64,000 nt of DNA from Nitrosomonas sp. (GCA_016710135.1 JADJLM010000001.1:372001-436000), one strand, 5' to 3'; positions 1 through 9,560 are shown, counted from the first letter of the stretch. Notes: generated by a model not told the origin, from the sequence alone. Made by a program: numbers and translations.

Positions 1-1317
1 GCGCAGTTCATCCCAGTTATGGGAAATAACAACTTCTTCATCAGCGTCGGTTACGCGACTTTCATCCCAATCTAGCAAAGCAATAGATTCCTGACGAGGC
101 TGGTCTAATATATGCTTGGCTGAAGCCATACCAAATACTAAACATTCCAGCAAAGAGTTGCTTGCTAATCGATTAGCACCATGGAGTCCAGTAAATGCGG
201 TTTCTCCAATTGCATATAAGTTATTTAAATCAGTCTTTCCATCTTGATCCGTTACGACACCGCCACAAATATAGTGCGCTGCCGGCACAACCGGAATTGG
301 TTGTTTAGTGATATCGATGCCAAAATCAAGACAGCGTGAATAAATCGTGGGAAAGTGCTGTTTAAGGAATGCGGTAGGCTTATGGGAGATATCAAGATAA
401 ACGCAATCAAGCCCGCGCTTCTTCATTTCAAAATCGATCGCCCGGGCGACAATATCCCGAGGTGCAAGTTCGGCTCGTTCATCATGTGACGGCATGAACC
501 GTTCACCATTAGGTAATTTTAATAAACCACCTTCACCTCGAACTGCTTCGCTGATTAGAAAGGATTTTGCATGAGGGTGGTAAAGACACGTTGGATGAAA
601 TTGGATGAATTCCATATTAGCCACACGGCAACCCGCCCGCCAGCCCATCGCGATGCCATCTCCAGTTGCCGTATCCGGATTCGTGGTGTAGAGATAAACC
701 TTACCCGCTCCTCCAGTTGCAAGCACAGTGTTTTGTGCTGAGAACGTGATGATTTTATCTGATTGGATATCTAGAATATAAGCGCCATGGCATCGATTCG
801 GTTGATTTAATGAGTTAGCAAGTAATTTTTTATTCGTAATTAAGTCAACGGCGATATGATTTTCGAAGATCGAAATATTATTATGTGCTTGGGCTTGCTT
901 GATTAAAGCAAGTTGAACTGCCTGACCGGTTGCATCGTTGATATGGATGACGCGGCGAACACTATGACCTCCTTCTCGCGTTAAATGATAGCCAGTTTCA
1001 TTTTGCGCATCTTTCGTGAAATCAACCTGTTGTGAAATTAACCACTGAATCGCTGCTGGTCCTTGTTCAACAACATGCTTCGTGATCATTTCATCACATA
1101 GTCCAGCGCCAGCAATAAGCGTGTCCTGAATATGTTTTTCCAAAGAATCTTCAGTAGACAATGCTGCAGCTATTCCCCCCTGAGCCCAACTACTCGCACT
1201 ATCAAACAGAGATCGCTTTGTGACAATAGCAACTTTTTGAGTATTTGCTAAATTAAGTGCGAGTGTGAGTCCAGCTAACCCGCTCCCAACGATGAGCGTA
1301 TCAAAATGAACTTGCAT
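1..1317 (-). CDS. nadB: L-aspartate oxidase NadB (partial, C-terminus outside window)
   Basis: FAD enzyme oxidising L-aspartate to iminoaspartate, the first step of de novo NAD synthesis, in the cytoplasm. The reading frame stays open from the ATG at 1317 to the window edge (about 439 codons). The N-terminus has the FAD-binding dinucleotide motif (TLIVGSGLAGLTLAL), followed by the family segments SSWAQGGIAAA, EGGHSVRRVIH, ATGGAGKVY, EFIQFHPT, RGEGG and GLHGANRLASNSLLE. These are the flavin and substrate-site blocks shared with succinate dehydrogenase flavoproteins; the QFHPT and HGANRLASNS forms are typical of NadB. E. coli NadB is about 540 residues, so roughly 100 residues lie outside the window. 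The gene is followed by 160 bp of non-coding DNA and then a kinase on the same strand. No frameshift was seen. Confidence 0.95.
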   Translation of the reverse strand, partial: MQVHFDTLIVGSGLAGLTLALNLANTQKVAIVTKRSLFDSASSWAQGGIAAALSTEDSLEKHIQDTLIAGAGLCDEMITKHVVEQGPAAIQWLISQQVDFTKDAQNETGYHLTREGGHSVRRVIHINDATGQAVQLALIKQAQAHNNISIFENHIAVDLITNKKLLANSLNQPNRCHGAYILDIQSDKIITFSAQNTVLATGGAGKVYLYTTNPDTATGDGIAMGWRAGCRVANMEFIQFHPTCLYHPHAKSFLISEAVRGEGGLLKLPNGERFMPSHDERAELAPRDIVARAIDFEMKKRGLDCVYLDISHKPTAFLKQHFPTIYSRCLDFGIDITKQPIPVVPAAHYICGGVVTDQDGKTDLNNLYAIGETAFTGLHGANRLASNSLLECLVFGMASAKHILDQPRQESIALLDWDESRVTDADEEVVISHNWDELR

Positions 1318-1477
1318 AGGTTTATTATTATTCGTTAACTAAATTTAGAGCTGCGTTTGTTCTTATTCTAGCATGGAGAAATACGAGATTAGGCGATATA
1401 ACATTTTAAGTATTGTTTGATGAGCCAAGATGTGTGGGATTTATTATCGGTGCAATGGCTGAGATATCCTCCAGGAT

Positions 1478-3322
1478 TCATTTTTCCGGTGGGAGTTCGG
1501 TATAGTAATGATTGAGCAGCATTGCTAATTGACTGAGATCAAATGGTTTGCTGAGATGTTCGTCCATGCCAGCGTCGAGGCAATCTTGTCGGATGTGATC
1601 GAATGCATGAGCGGTTACTGCGATGATTGGGATACGAGGGCTGTTTGTTTGATTTTCTAGTATGCGGATATGACGTGTTGCCTCGAATCCATCCATAATC
1701 GGCATGTTGCAGTCCATTAATATTAAATCAGGGCACTGATGCTGGTATTCAGTAATCGCAGCTTTTCCGTCAGCAGCAACCGTGATTTCGCAATTTAGGT
1801 GTTCGAGCATTGCGCGACTGATCAATTGATTAACAACATTATCTTCAACCAGTAGCACCTTGAGGCGCCGATCTGTGTTTTTCGGTTTTTCTGGGTTGAT
1901 TGGTTCGACTGTTTTGCTTTCAATTTGCGAGTTAACTTCTGTTGTGGGTTTCAGGGGAATACAAACCTTGAATTGCGAGCCCTTGCCGATTTCACTCGTG
2001 AGCGTGATCGTACCATTCATTAAAGTTAACAAACTCTTGGTGATAGCAAGGCCAAGGCCCGTACCCTGAATGTGCTGAGTCGATTCTCCTACTTGTCTAA
2101 AATCTTGAAATAACAGTTTTTGATCTTCGTGCGAAATTCCGATTCCAGTATCCGTGATGGTGAATTGCAACGCAACGATGTCAGTATCAGGAAAATCAAT
2201 GTATTGAACTGAAAGCTGAACACTACCTGTTGGTGTGAATTTAAAAGCGTTACCGAGTAAATTAAATAAGACTTGCTTGATGCGGTCTGAGTCACCATTG
2301 AGTAACGGAGGCAACGTGTGGTCAATGACAACAGTAAAGTCTAACCTCGTTTCGTCTGCTTGGGGACGAAAAAGTAATTCAATTTCTTGAATCAAATTGG
2401 ATGGGTTAAATGAGCGATTGACGATAACAAGCTTTTGAGCTTCGATTTTAGCAAAATCGAGAATGTCATCAATAACACGCAACAACGTGCGCCCAGCACT
2501 TTGGATAATTGCAAGTTGCTGTGATTGTATTGGGTTAAGCGGGCTATTGGCCAGCAATTCCGCCATCCCTAGCACACCATTCATGGGGGTGCGTATTTCG
2601 TGACTCATTGCAGCTAAAAATGCTGATTTTGCTTTATTAGCTTGTTCAGCCGCTAAGCGTGCTTGCTCTAGATCACTCGTTTGCTCTTCTAACAGTGATG
2701 CTTGCTGGCGAATGGTCCAATAGTCATGGTTCTGTATTTTTCCACTGTGAATGCAATAAATGAAATAGGCTAAGCCAACGAATAGGATAGTCCAACCGGA
2801 ATCGATGGGTAGGAAAATTGCAAGACTGAAAAGGCAAGGTAAAAAGATTAAACATGCAAATGTTGTCATCAGCCACATGCGTGGCGCTGTGGCGGAAATA
2901 CCACCTGTTAAAAAGCCAATCGTTACTGCGATTGCAATAAGTACCCCATCACTCATCCCGTTGATGGTTGTCAGAATGGTGATAAAAAAGCCAGCCCAAC
3001 TGAGGGCGGTAAGGCCGTACATCAAAAAAATAAGGCGCTCGATTAACGGGTCTGAGATCGAGTTAAGCTCAACTTGCTTATATAGAAACAAGCGGAGCAG
3101 CACGAGTATAAAGAAGAGAACGATGAAAGTGATTATGCTTGATTGCTCACGTAAATCGGGCGAGAAGAGTACGATACTGATTGCGCATAGTAAATAAAAT
3201 ACCCCCCCAAAGCGCATGCGCCGGGCTATATCGTGGTTCGTGTTGGACCGCGCTTTATCAAGATAGGCTATGGCAGGATCTGACCACATACCAATGTTGC
3301 GTATGAAATCATTGAGAAGCAT
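1478..3322 (-). CDS. Membrane-bound hybrid sensor histidine kinase with receiver domain
   Basis: 614 residues. Residues 35-200 form about six hydrophobic segments with no large periplasmic loop, so the sensor is probably membrane-embedded. A short coiled coil (ARLAAEQANKAKSAFL) leads into the dimerisation domain with the phospho-accepting His in MSHEIRTPMNG near residue 245. An ATPase domain follows (DTGIGIS, then GTGLGLAITKSL), then a C-terminal receiver domain (LLVEDNVVNQ; probable phospho-acceptor Asp in LILMDCNMPIMDG). No Hpt domain is present, so phosphotransfer would go to another protein. No response regulator with an output domain is adjacent, and the signal is unknown. The ATG at 3322 lies just beside a broken comM tail. 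Architecture is clear; the pathway is not. Confidence 0.9.
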   Translation of the reverse strand: MLLNDFIRNIGMWSDPAIAYLDKARSNTNHDIARRMRFGGVFYLLCAISIVLFSPDLREQSSIITFIVLFFILVLLRLFLYKQVELNSISDPLIERLIFLMYGLTALSWAGFFITILTTINGMSDGVLIAIAVTIGFLTGGISATAPRMWLMTTFACLIFLPCLFSLAIFLPIDSGWTILFVGLAYFIYCIHSGKIQNHDYWTIRQQASLLEEQTSDLEQARLAAEQANKAKSAFLAAMSHEIRTPMNGVLGMAELLANSPLNPIQSQQLAIIQSAGRTLLRVIDDILDFAKIEAQKLVIVNRSFNPSNLIQEIELLFRPQADETRLDFTVVIDHTLPPLLNGDSDRIKQVLFNLLGNAFKFTPTGSVQLSVQYIDFPDTDIVALQFTITDTGIGISHEDQKLLFQDFRQVGESTQHIQGTGLGLAITKSLLTLMNGTITLTSEIGKGSQFKVCIPLKPTTEVNSQIESKTVEPINPEKPKNTDRRLKVLLVEDNVVNQLISRAMLEHLNCEITVAADGKAAITEYQHQCPDLILMDCNMPIMDGFEATRHIRILENQTNSPRIPIIAVTAHAFDHIRQDCLDAGMDEHLSKPFDLSQLAMLLNHYYTELPPEK

Positions 3323-3334
3323 CGAAGACGCTAA

Positions 3335-3625
3335 GCAATGCTTCGATATTGAATGACTTCGGCGATATATTTTGTATTCACTTTATTGTCCCCCGATAAA
3401 TCCGCAATGGTACACGCTAATTTCAATATACGATGATATGCGCTTGCGGATAAGTTTAACCGATTGATCGCTTGCTTCAATAAATTCTCGCTGGCTTTAT
3501 CAGAACACAGAGCTAATCGATTTCTTTTACAGTTAGGCAGCTATTGGTTTTGCCCGAACGGCCATACTGTAATTGGTGAGTTTCTTCAACGTGTTTGCGA
3601 ATAACGCTACTTTTCTCACCTATTT
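3335..3625 (-). pseudogene. Broken copy of the 3' end of comM (copy 1)
   Basis: About 290 bp that align base by base, with many substitutions, to the 3' end of intact comM at 10079-11593 in the same orientation. Shared blocks include tacgatgata (3429-3438), aaccgattgatcgcttg and ctattggttt. It corresponds to the last ~100 codons of the Mg-chelatase C-terminal region, without the ATPase domain and with stops in frame. A second, shorter copy sits at 6755-6867. It may be an old attachment-site duplication or the relic of a second comM. Confidence 0.8.
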
Positions 3626-3820
3626 CGCCTGATAGCAGCAGACGCCTGGGATGAATTGTTCAGGTAAATAAGTAAATACAAGTGCACGACATTGCGGCTA
3701 AACAAGGTTGTCATGCTGATACTAACATTCCGCTGGTTCTGAGCAGACCTAGAATCAGGCCTGCTTATGAAGTGGCGAGTGTCTCAGATCTAGTCCGTTG
3801 TAGATAATGAAGGTAACTAA

Positions 3821-4072
3821 GAACATCGTGATGTGCTGACATCGTACGGTATTAAAAATGGCATTCAGGATAAGGCTGCTAAGAACACGCCGTTGACACA
3901 ACGGCAGTTGCGACGCAACAACCTAATCACAAAAGCCTGTTATGCAGTAGAGCGCAGCTTTTAAGCCAAGTGTGTTGGTTCAAAGCCAAAAAACTACGTT
4001 ACTGTACTGGCTAAAGCACATGATTGGCAAATATCACTCGCAATGGCGTATAACTTGAAAAGGCTCCCCCAA
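3821..4072 (+). pseudogene. Remnant of an IS5-family transposase C-terminus
   Basis: Translation from 3821 gives EHRDVLTSYGIKNGIQDKAA and then RNNLITKACYAVERSF before a stop. This matches the last catalytic block of IS5-type DDE transposases, the Glu of AVERSF being the third catalytic residue. After a frame change, KAHDWQISLAMAYNLKR resembles the usual C-terminal end of the family. No start, first catalytic Asp or clear terminal repeat was found, so this is a dead fragment. The opposite strand from its neighbours and its position between comM copy 1 and the aldehyde dehydrogenase suggest old insertion activity. Confidence 0.7.
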
Positions 4073-4270
4073 ACGTTCATGTGTTGGAAAATATGGTTAA
4101 AAAATTCAATTACCTCATAAATTCCCTCAGAATTTCACTGGAATGGGAAATTTGCATCATTTTGCAAAGTGCTCAGTTGATATGTAAGGATATGTTTTTG
4201 TGAACAACGAAGTATTGTGACAAAATATGAATTTTAGCGATTCCCTTTAATTGATATCAGGGGATTCATC

Positions 4271-5635
4271 ATGCCAATGCAATCGATCAATCCGGCAACA
4301 GGTCAAATCACACAATCCTTTTCGATATGGCAGGCTGATCAAATCAGTAGCGCATTGAATCAGGTCGAATCAGCGCAAGCAGTATGGGCAGCGCTTGGTT
4401 ATGAGCAGCGGGGGCAATTCTTTCGGCAACTGGCACAAGTATTCCGGCAAAACAGTGAAAGCTACGCGTATCTGATCACCGAAGAAATGGGGAAATTACT
4501 CAGAGAAGCGCGCGCTGAGATCGAGAAATGTGCCATTGGTTGCGAACACTATGCAGATCATGCGGCATCGTACCTACGCGATGAAGTCATCGCATCCGAT
4601 GCTAGCCGCAGTATCGTCGTTTATCAGCCATTAGGCACCATTTTGTGCATCATGCCGTGGAATTTTCCCTTTTGGCAATTGATTCGCGCTGCTGCACCAG
4701 CGATGATGGCAGGTAATACGGTGATTCTGAAACATGCATCAAATGTACCGCAATGTGCGCTTGCATTGGAAGAGGCATTTCAACAAGCCGGATTTCCGAC
4801 CCATACTTTTCGAACATTCATGATCAGCGCTGCTCAAGCAGAACAAGTGATTGCCGACCGCCGCATCGCTGCGGTGACGTTGACAGGTAGTAGTGCAGCG
4901 GGGCGCAAAGTTGCAGCGATTGCCGGGCAGCATCTGAAAAAATGTGTGCTGGAATTGGGAGGATCGGATCCGTTTATCGTACTGGATGATGCCGATATCG
5001 AATGGACTGTACAGCAGGCGCTGATCGCCCGGCTGCAAAATATGGGGCAAAGTTGCATTGCCGCAAAGCGCTTTATTTTGCAGGAAGCGATTGCAGATAT
5101 GTTTGTGGAACGATTGCAAGCGCTTATCAACCAGTTACGCAGTGGCGACCCTAGAGATGCCGCAACCACTATTGCACCCATGGCGCGAATGGATTTGCGT
5201 GCCGAATTGCAAGCGCAAGTAGAGCGAAGCCTAGCATTAGGCGCAAAGCTAATAACCGGCGGTTTTTCTATTGGCGAACAAGGTGCCTATTACGCGCCAA
5301 CCATCCTGGATCACGTGCAACCTGGAATGCCGGCGTTTGACGAAGAATTATTCGGGCCCGTTCTTGCCATTGTGCGCGTCAGCAGCGTCGAGGAAGCGGT
5401 CCAGTTGGCCAATCTAACCCAATTTGGTCTAGGCGGCAGTCTATGGACAGGTGATCCGGCACGCGGTGAAGCACTGGCACGGCAAATTCACGCCGGTTGT
5501 ACATTTGTCAACGGCATCGTCAAAAGCGACCCACGCTTGCCGTTCGGCGGCATCAAAGAGTCCGGTTATGGCAGAGAATTGTCCTATCACGGCATTCGCG
5601 AGTTTGTGAATATTAAAACGATTTGGATCAGGTAG
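4271..5635 (+). CDS. NAD(P)-dependent aldehyde dehydrogenase, succinate-semialdehyde dehydrogenase type
   Basis: 454 residues, the usual length of the short Sad/YneI-like succinate-semialdehyde dehydrogenases, which oxidise the semialdehyde to succinate. The cofactor-site block IMPWNFPFWQ is near residue 130. VTLTGSSAAGRK forms the NAD-binding turn. LELGGSDPFIVLDDAD holds the general-base Glu, and QNMGQSCIAAKRFI holds the catalytic Cys. The end block PFGGIKESGYGREL is typical of the group. A purine-rich SD (cagggga, 4258-4264) precedes the ATG. It lies alone between two comM tails, next to a toxin-antitoxin pair, so it may be island cargo. The true aldehyde substrate is inferred from family resemblance only. 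Confidence 0.88.
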   Translation: MPMQSINPATGQITQSFSIWQADQISSALNQVESAQAVWAALGYEQRGQFFRQLAQVFRQNSESYAYLITEEMGKLLREARAEIEKCAIGCEHYADHAASYLRDEVIASDASRSIVVYQPLGTILCIMPWNFPFWQLIRAAAPAMMAGNTVILKHASNVPQCALALEEAFQQAGFPTHTFRTFMISAAQAEQVIADRRIAAVTLTGSSAAGRKVAAIAGQHLKKCVLELGGSDPFIVLDDADIEWTVQQALIARLQNMGQSCIAAKRFILQEAIADMFVERLQALINQLRSGDPRDAATTIAPMARMDLRAELQAQVERSLALGAKLITGGFSIGEQGAYYAPTILDHVQPGMPAFDEELFGPVLAIVRVSSVEEAVQLANLTQFGLGGSLWTGDPARGEALARQIHAGCTFVNGIVKSDPRLPFGGIKESGYGRELSYHGIREFVNIKTIWIR

Positions 5636-5731
5636 GTGTTTTAGGGAGTGTAATCGTTGCGTTGGAAGAGGTCGGTGGTTTCAAGCCAGGACATTGATGT
5701 TCAACAAATTTACCAAACACTGAATGCGCAG

Positions 5732-6055
5732 TTATTTCCTCGGTCGCGTATAGATAACCCGCCCTACTCGGTCGATATGGGTGATCAGGTCGGTATTTCC
5801 AAGCAGGCGGTATTGCGACAAATCGACGGTATAAGGCAACATCAGATCGTCAATTTGGTCTTCAATTTGCATAAATTCAGCAAATGAAATCTCGCTTCCC
5901 TTAATTGTCAGATCGATATCGGAGCCTCGGCGGTAATTTCCTTTCGCTCTTGAACCATAGATCAATACAGAATCAATGGTGCCGTGCCTTGCAAATACGC
6001 TATTGAGTTTTTCCAAGGTGGCGAGTGACAAACCAAATGAATGCTGCTCGCTCAT
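5732..6055 (-). CDS. MNT-type nucleotidyltransferase, antitoxin of a HEPN/MNT pair
   Basis: 107 residues with the minimal nucleotidyltransferase signature GSRAKGNYRRGSDIDLTI at about residues 34-51. The GS and the two Asp of SDIDL form the metal and nucleotide site. In characterised MntA/HepT pairs the MNT protein AMPylates the HEPN toxin and silences it; that role is inferred here. The start overlaps the stop of the upstream HEPN gene by 4 bp, so the two are translationally coupled with the HEPN gene first. The catalytic signature is intact, suggesting a working enzyme. Its place between two comM tails fits mobile cargo that stabilises an island. Confidence 0.9.
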   Translation of the reverse strand: MSEQHSFGLSLATLEKLNSVFARHGTIDSVLIYGSRAKGNYRRGSDIDLTIKGSEISFAEFMQIEDQIDDLMLPYTVDLSQYRLLGNTDLITHIDRVGRVIYTRPRK

Positions 6056-6465
6056 GACTGGTATTTTTCCATTTCTTTTTTCAGTATCATGAATAAAGGA
6101 TAGTAATCATGAATGATTGCATTCGCCAATCGCTCAGCAGTGCGCTCATCGTAGGTATGTGAGGAGATGTTGCGGCTCTGGATCATGGCCATCCATTGCT
6201 CGCCATCTTGAATCAACTCAACTTTAAATGCTTCACGGGTTGCGTCTTTCGAGCCTCTTATATTCTGATTGCCTTGATCTTGCAAAAAATCCTTCAATAG
6301 ATTCCAGGCCAGTTCGTGGGTAAATTCGAAGGCTTGAATAACGCCTTGTTTTTCTAATGAACTGAGCGCCCGCTGATTGCTGAGTTCAACTGCATCTTGC
6401 AATTGCAGCAACGCTTTCTGATAATTGGTAAACCGTTGCTGCCAACGGATATCTGGATTATTCAT
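6052..6465 (-). CDS. HEPN-domain protein (HI0074-like), toxin of a HEPN/MNT pair
   Basis: 137 residues, all-helical by composition, matching the nucleotidyltransferase substrate-binding (HI0074/HepT) family: FEFTHELAWNLLKDFL in the middle and RNISSHTYDE near residue 102. The R-N-x(3)-H form is the HEPN ribonuclease motif, and the Tyr two residues after the His is where known HepT proteins are AMPylated. It would act as an RNase toxin silenced by the partner encoded directly downstream with a 4-bp overlap. Motif residues are intact. About 290 bp of AT-rich DNA precede it, presumably holding the promoter. Function is inferred from the pair arrangement and motif. Confidence 0.88.
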   Translation of the reverse strand: MNNPDIRWQQRFTNYQKALLQLQDAVELSNQRALSSLEKQGVIQAFEFTHELAWNLLKDFLQDQGNQNIRGSKDATREAFKVELIQDGEQWMAMIQSRNISSHTYDERTAERLANAIIHDYYPLFMILKKEMEKYQS

Positions 6466-6754
6466 TGGATTTTCTCTGTGTTTGAATCAATGCTGTGCCG
6501 ATTAAGGTCGGCAAATAGATTAAGTTTTATTTTACAGTTTCTCACTATAAATTGAACCCGATGGATCATGTAATACTTCCGCAGAATGGGAGGTATTTTT
6601 AAAGTCGTCAATTTGAATTTATTGCTACCATGGAGTAGCAGCTAAAGCACATGGAGCCGATTCCTCTGTTTTATGGGTTGGTTTTTTCACAAAACAGATT
6701 TAACGCACTGTTTTCGCATTAAGTCGTTTTATTTTATCTTAACCTGGTAATTGT

Positions 6755-6867
6755 GAATGCCTATCCAGGCTTCGATACTGAATCGTTTCCGCGATATGTT
6801 GATTATTAATTCTCTTGGCATTTCCCAAGTCTGCAATGGTGCGAGCTGGTTTTAAAATACGATGATA
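6755..6867 (-). pseudogene. Broken copy of the 3' end of comM (copy 2), cut by an IS element
   Basis: About 113 bp highly similar to the very end of comM (10079-10195), same orientation. Shared runs include gatactgaatcg, tgattattaatt, tgcaatggtgcgagct and tttaaaatacgatgata. Similarity stops exactly where the IS inverted repeat begins at 6868, so the IS either inserted here or removed the rest. This copy is closer to the intact gene than copy 1 and so is probably younger. Confidence 0.85.
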
Positions 6868-8038
6868 AAGACCTCTGCACAACCGTGAGAATTTAACTGT
6901 AGTGACAGAGAAAAATTTCTAAATGACGCTGATCGCACGTCATTCGGGTAGAAAGTGAAGTTTTTCCCTCTTTTTTAGGGGAGTTTTCCCCCTTTATGCA
7001 ACATTTGGACGAATTGCTCCCTCTTAATGGTTGATCTATGAAGATTTTGTTGGCTGTCTTTTTCAGATTCATGCAGATACTTTTCAGTATGACTTGGGCG
7101 TTGACTTTTACCGTATCGAAGTAGCTGGCGTGCCGATAGTGGTTTGTTCTTGTACGCGCGATACATGATTGCGCTCTTGATCTTTTGCTTTCTTAGAAAC
7201 TGCCGATTGGCATTGGCTTCCCGATCCCTTGTCCGCATACACCCGATTCGCCTCGATATACGCACCATCGATCGCTGCTTCGAAATGTATCATTTCGCTC
7301 TGATTGGCAGGGGCGGCGTGAATCCCCCGCACATAGCCATCTTGTGCGCCCACTACCAGGTAACTGCGGTAGCTAAACTGCGACTTCTTGCCCTTCTTTA
7401 GCCAGGTCGCATCCGGATCCGCACTGTGTTTTTCGGTACAACTGATTCCAAGCCGACTGCCATCTTCAAACTGAACAGCCTTACCTTCGGCATCCATCTC
7501 CAGGGTGATCGTCTTTTTAGGGCGTGCCGCTGACTCAATCAGCGCGGCATCAATGACTGCTCCCGTCGCACCCTTGATCATCAATCCGTGTGATTGAAGC
7601 TGTTCATTGATAGAGACCAGTAGATCATCTAGCCGGTTACGGAACCGGCACAAAGTGGTTTCGTCCGGTATCGCATCCGATAAGGACAATCCACAAAATT
7701 GCAGAAAATCAATGCGTACACACAGCGCTTGTTCCAACGCGGCATCCGATAAACTATGCCACTGACCCAGCAGGATCGCCTTGAACATCAACAGCGCATC
7801 AAACGGTTCCTGTCCTCCACCATGCGATAACTCCCGCTTGTATAAACCCCTAAGCTTCGGACGCAACGCTTCCCAGTCAATCAGAGCATTAATCTTCATC
7901 AGCACGCTATCTCGCTTCAATCGCTCTGACAATTCCAGTGTTCCAAAACTCATCTGCATCTTTTGCTCCAACTATTTTTTTAACTACCTCTATTTTAGTT
8001 GGTTATTGCACTGGTAGGGGAGGTTGTGCAGGAGTCTT
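6868..8038. mobile_element. IS5-family insertion sequence, degenerate
   Basis: Element of about 1.17 kb bounded by imperfect inverted repeats: aagacctctgcacaacc at 6868-6884 and the complement of ggttgtgcaggagtctt at 8022-8038 (15 of 17 bases matching). It holds one IS5-type transposase gene on the minus strand, frameshifted and internally deleted, so it cannot move by itself. No clean target duplication is visible at the borders, suggesting rearrangement after insertion. It interrupts comM tail copy 2. Confidence 0.85.
6893..7971 (-). pseudogene. IS5-family transposase, frameshifted and lacking its catalytic Glu segment
   Basis: The ATG at 7971 opens a frame with the IS5 N-terminal domain (FGTLELSERL, LLMFKAILLGQWHSLSD, DETTLCRFRNRL). 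The first catalytic Asp is in GAVIDAALIES and the second in ANRVYADKG. Near 7223 the frame shifts, and the protein continues as ANRQFLRKQKIKSAIMYRAY. Near 7125 it jumps directly to SYFDTVKVNAQVILKSICMN in another frame. The ~35 residues normally between, carrying the YxVE catalytic Glu, are missing. The final frame stops near 6893. Two D residues remain but no E, so the transposase is inactive whatever the sequence quality. Confidence 0.88.
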
Positions 8039-8168
8039 ACAGATGGAGTACCGATGAGCGGTATGATCAGTTGAAACTGGGTATATAGATGCCTGCTTTA
8101 GCGGACTCGCAAACAACCCTTTGAGGGGGGGCAGCGAAACGCCACAGCTTTGCCGGAGGCATTTAACT

Positions 8169-9560
8169 TTACTTTTCTGGGAATACTATCCCTTCTACCA
8201 TCGCTTCTATAACAGCTGGATTATTTTCGTGTCCTGTATGAGCAGCACCAGGATTCTTGAAAATAAATGGAACAGTTAGTCCTGGATTTTGGACTGAAAC
8301 GTTTACAAGTGTTCCGAATAGACCCGTAGCGGCAAGATAGGGTGGTAGCTCAAAACCTAAAAGATCATTGACGTCATTAAATGCAACATAAGTTGTCAAT
8401 GAGCCAAGAGGTATATCCTTTTCCGTCACATCTGCTCTATTCCGAAGTAACCGATTAGGGCACTTAGATTCGTTGTTGTGCGGTTTGCAGCCTTCTGCAG
8501 ATAATCTTCCGAGTTGAAGTAGCGCTATTTGATTGGCACTCATAAAAACGGTAGCGTGGTCAATCAAGGAGAACAATAACGATTCTTGAATTTCATCTTT
8601 ACTGAGTTGCGAAATTTCCTCACTTTCTTTTGCTCTTTTTCTTTCTTCTACCTCTTCTCTTATTTGAGCAAACCGCTGTTGCGCATCTATGAACAGAAAG
8701 CTACCAAGACTATGTGTCATTGCAAAAAATTTAGTCTTCTCCAAGACTGTTGCAGCAACTTGTTTCGATATTTGATCCGATTTGTGGTGTTGAATGACCG
8801 AGGAAAGGTCGCATCGCATATTTTGCGATTGCTTTAAATTAAATCCACTCGAAGCAAGCGTATCGCTTGCAATCATACAGATCGTCTGAGCTATGTCATC
8901 TCTAAGGATATCACCTATGGGGCCTAGAACAATCATTGGATCCGCGAAACCATTCACAAGTATGCTATCTTTCAAGGCACCATTAATTATGGTGCGATAA
9001 TCTGAATTGCGTTCTGCCTTGGATAAAATCGGACATTCTTTTTCGGGATCAATAGCGCGAGATTCGAAGCAAGCAAAAAAGTGATTTTTTACCTCGTCTC
9101 GAAGCGGTGCCCATAGTACTTCATAAACCACCAAGCGATCAGCGTTTAAATTGCTTGGGTCGACCCATGTCGATTTTCGGACTTCCGAAGCTTTTAGGTG
9201 AATTACGCCATCGAAAGGTTGGGGGCCCAAAAAAGGAATAAAATCATATCCTCGGTAAATATAAGTAGGATATTCTTCTCTTTTACCCAGAATCAATCCA
9301 AGTGTTTCAGCAAGTCGTTGCTGTAAATTCTCACTGTATTTAGGCTCGCTGGTAATCATTCCATGTACCACTATGATTCGTATTGGACTATCAGGAGAGT
9401 CTAAGAGTGCCTGCCGAAGGCCGTCAACACGCTTAGTGCTTGAACTATATAGTGGCCGAATCTCAGCTTTTTTAATATGATATTGCGGTACGCAACTCGA
9501 GATCATGGTTGTCATCGCAACCACTAAGATTGTAATCAGAATCTTACGAAAACATAGCAT
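8169..9560 (-). CDS. Lipoprotein with alpha/beta-hydrolase-like motifs
   Basis: 463 residues. The N-terminus is a lipoprotein signal (hydrophobic ITILVVAMTTMI, then lipobox ISSC at about residue 23), so the mature protein is probably lipid-anchored in an envelope membrane. RIIVVHGMI near residue 60 resembles the oxyanion strand of alpha/beta hydrolases, and KFFAMTHSLGSFLFIDA near residue 280 looks like a nucleophile elbow (T-H-S-L-G in place of G-x-S-x-G). A lipase, esterase or similar fold is therefore plausible, but no family name is recognised. It lies beside a second lipoprotein gene in the same direction, between the IS element and comM. Confidence 0.65.
   Translation of the reverse strand: MLCFRKILITILVVAMTTMISSCVPQYHIKKAEIRPLYSSSTKRVDGLRQALLDSPDSPIRIIVVHGMITSEPKYSENLQQRLAETLGLILGKREEYPTYIYRGYDFIPFLGPQPFDGVIHLKASEVRKSTWVDPSNLNADRLVVYEVLWAPLRDEVKNHFFACFESRAIDPEKECPILSKAERNSDYRTIINGALKDSILVNGFADPMIVLGPIGDILRDDIAQTICMIASDTLASSGFNLKQSQNMRCDLSSVIQHHKSDQISKQVAATVLEKTKFFAMTHSLGSFLFIDAQQRFAQIREEVEERKRAKESEEISQLSKDEIQESLLFSLIDHATVFMSANQIALLQLGRLSAEGCKPHNNESKCPNRLLRNRADVTEKDIPLGSLTTYVAFNDVNDLLGFELPPYLAATGLFGTLVNVSVQNPGLTVPFIFKNPGAAHTGHENNPAVIEAMVEGIVFPEK

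Noticed and set aside
6866..8040. Target-site duplication of the IS element
   Set aside because: Flanks read taa and tac at the best alignment; no exact duplication could be shown.
8039..8168. Possible resumption of the comM tail to the right of the IS element
   Set aside because: Only scattered short matches (cttacagat, accgatgagcg) can be aligned; not better than chance by eye.
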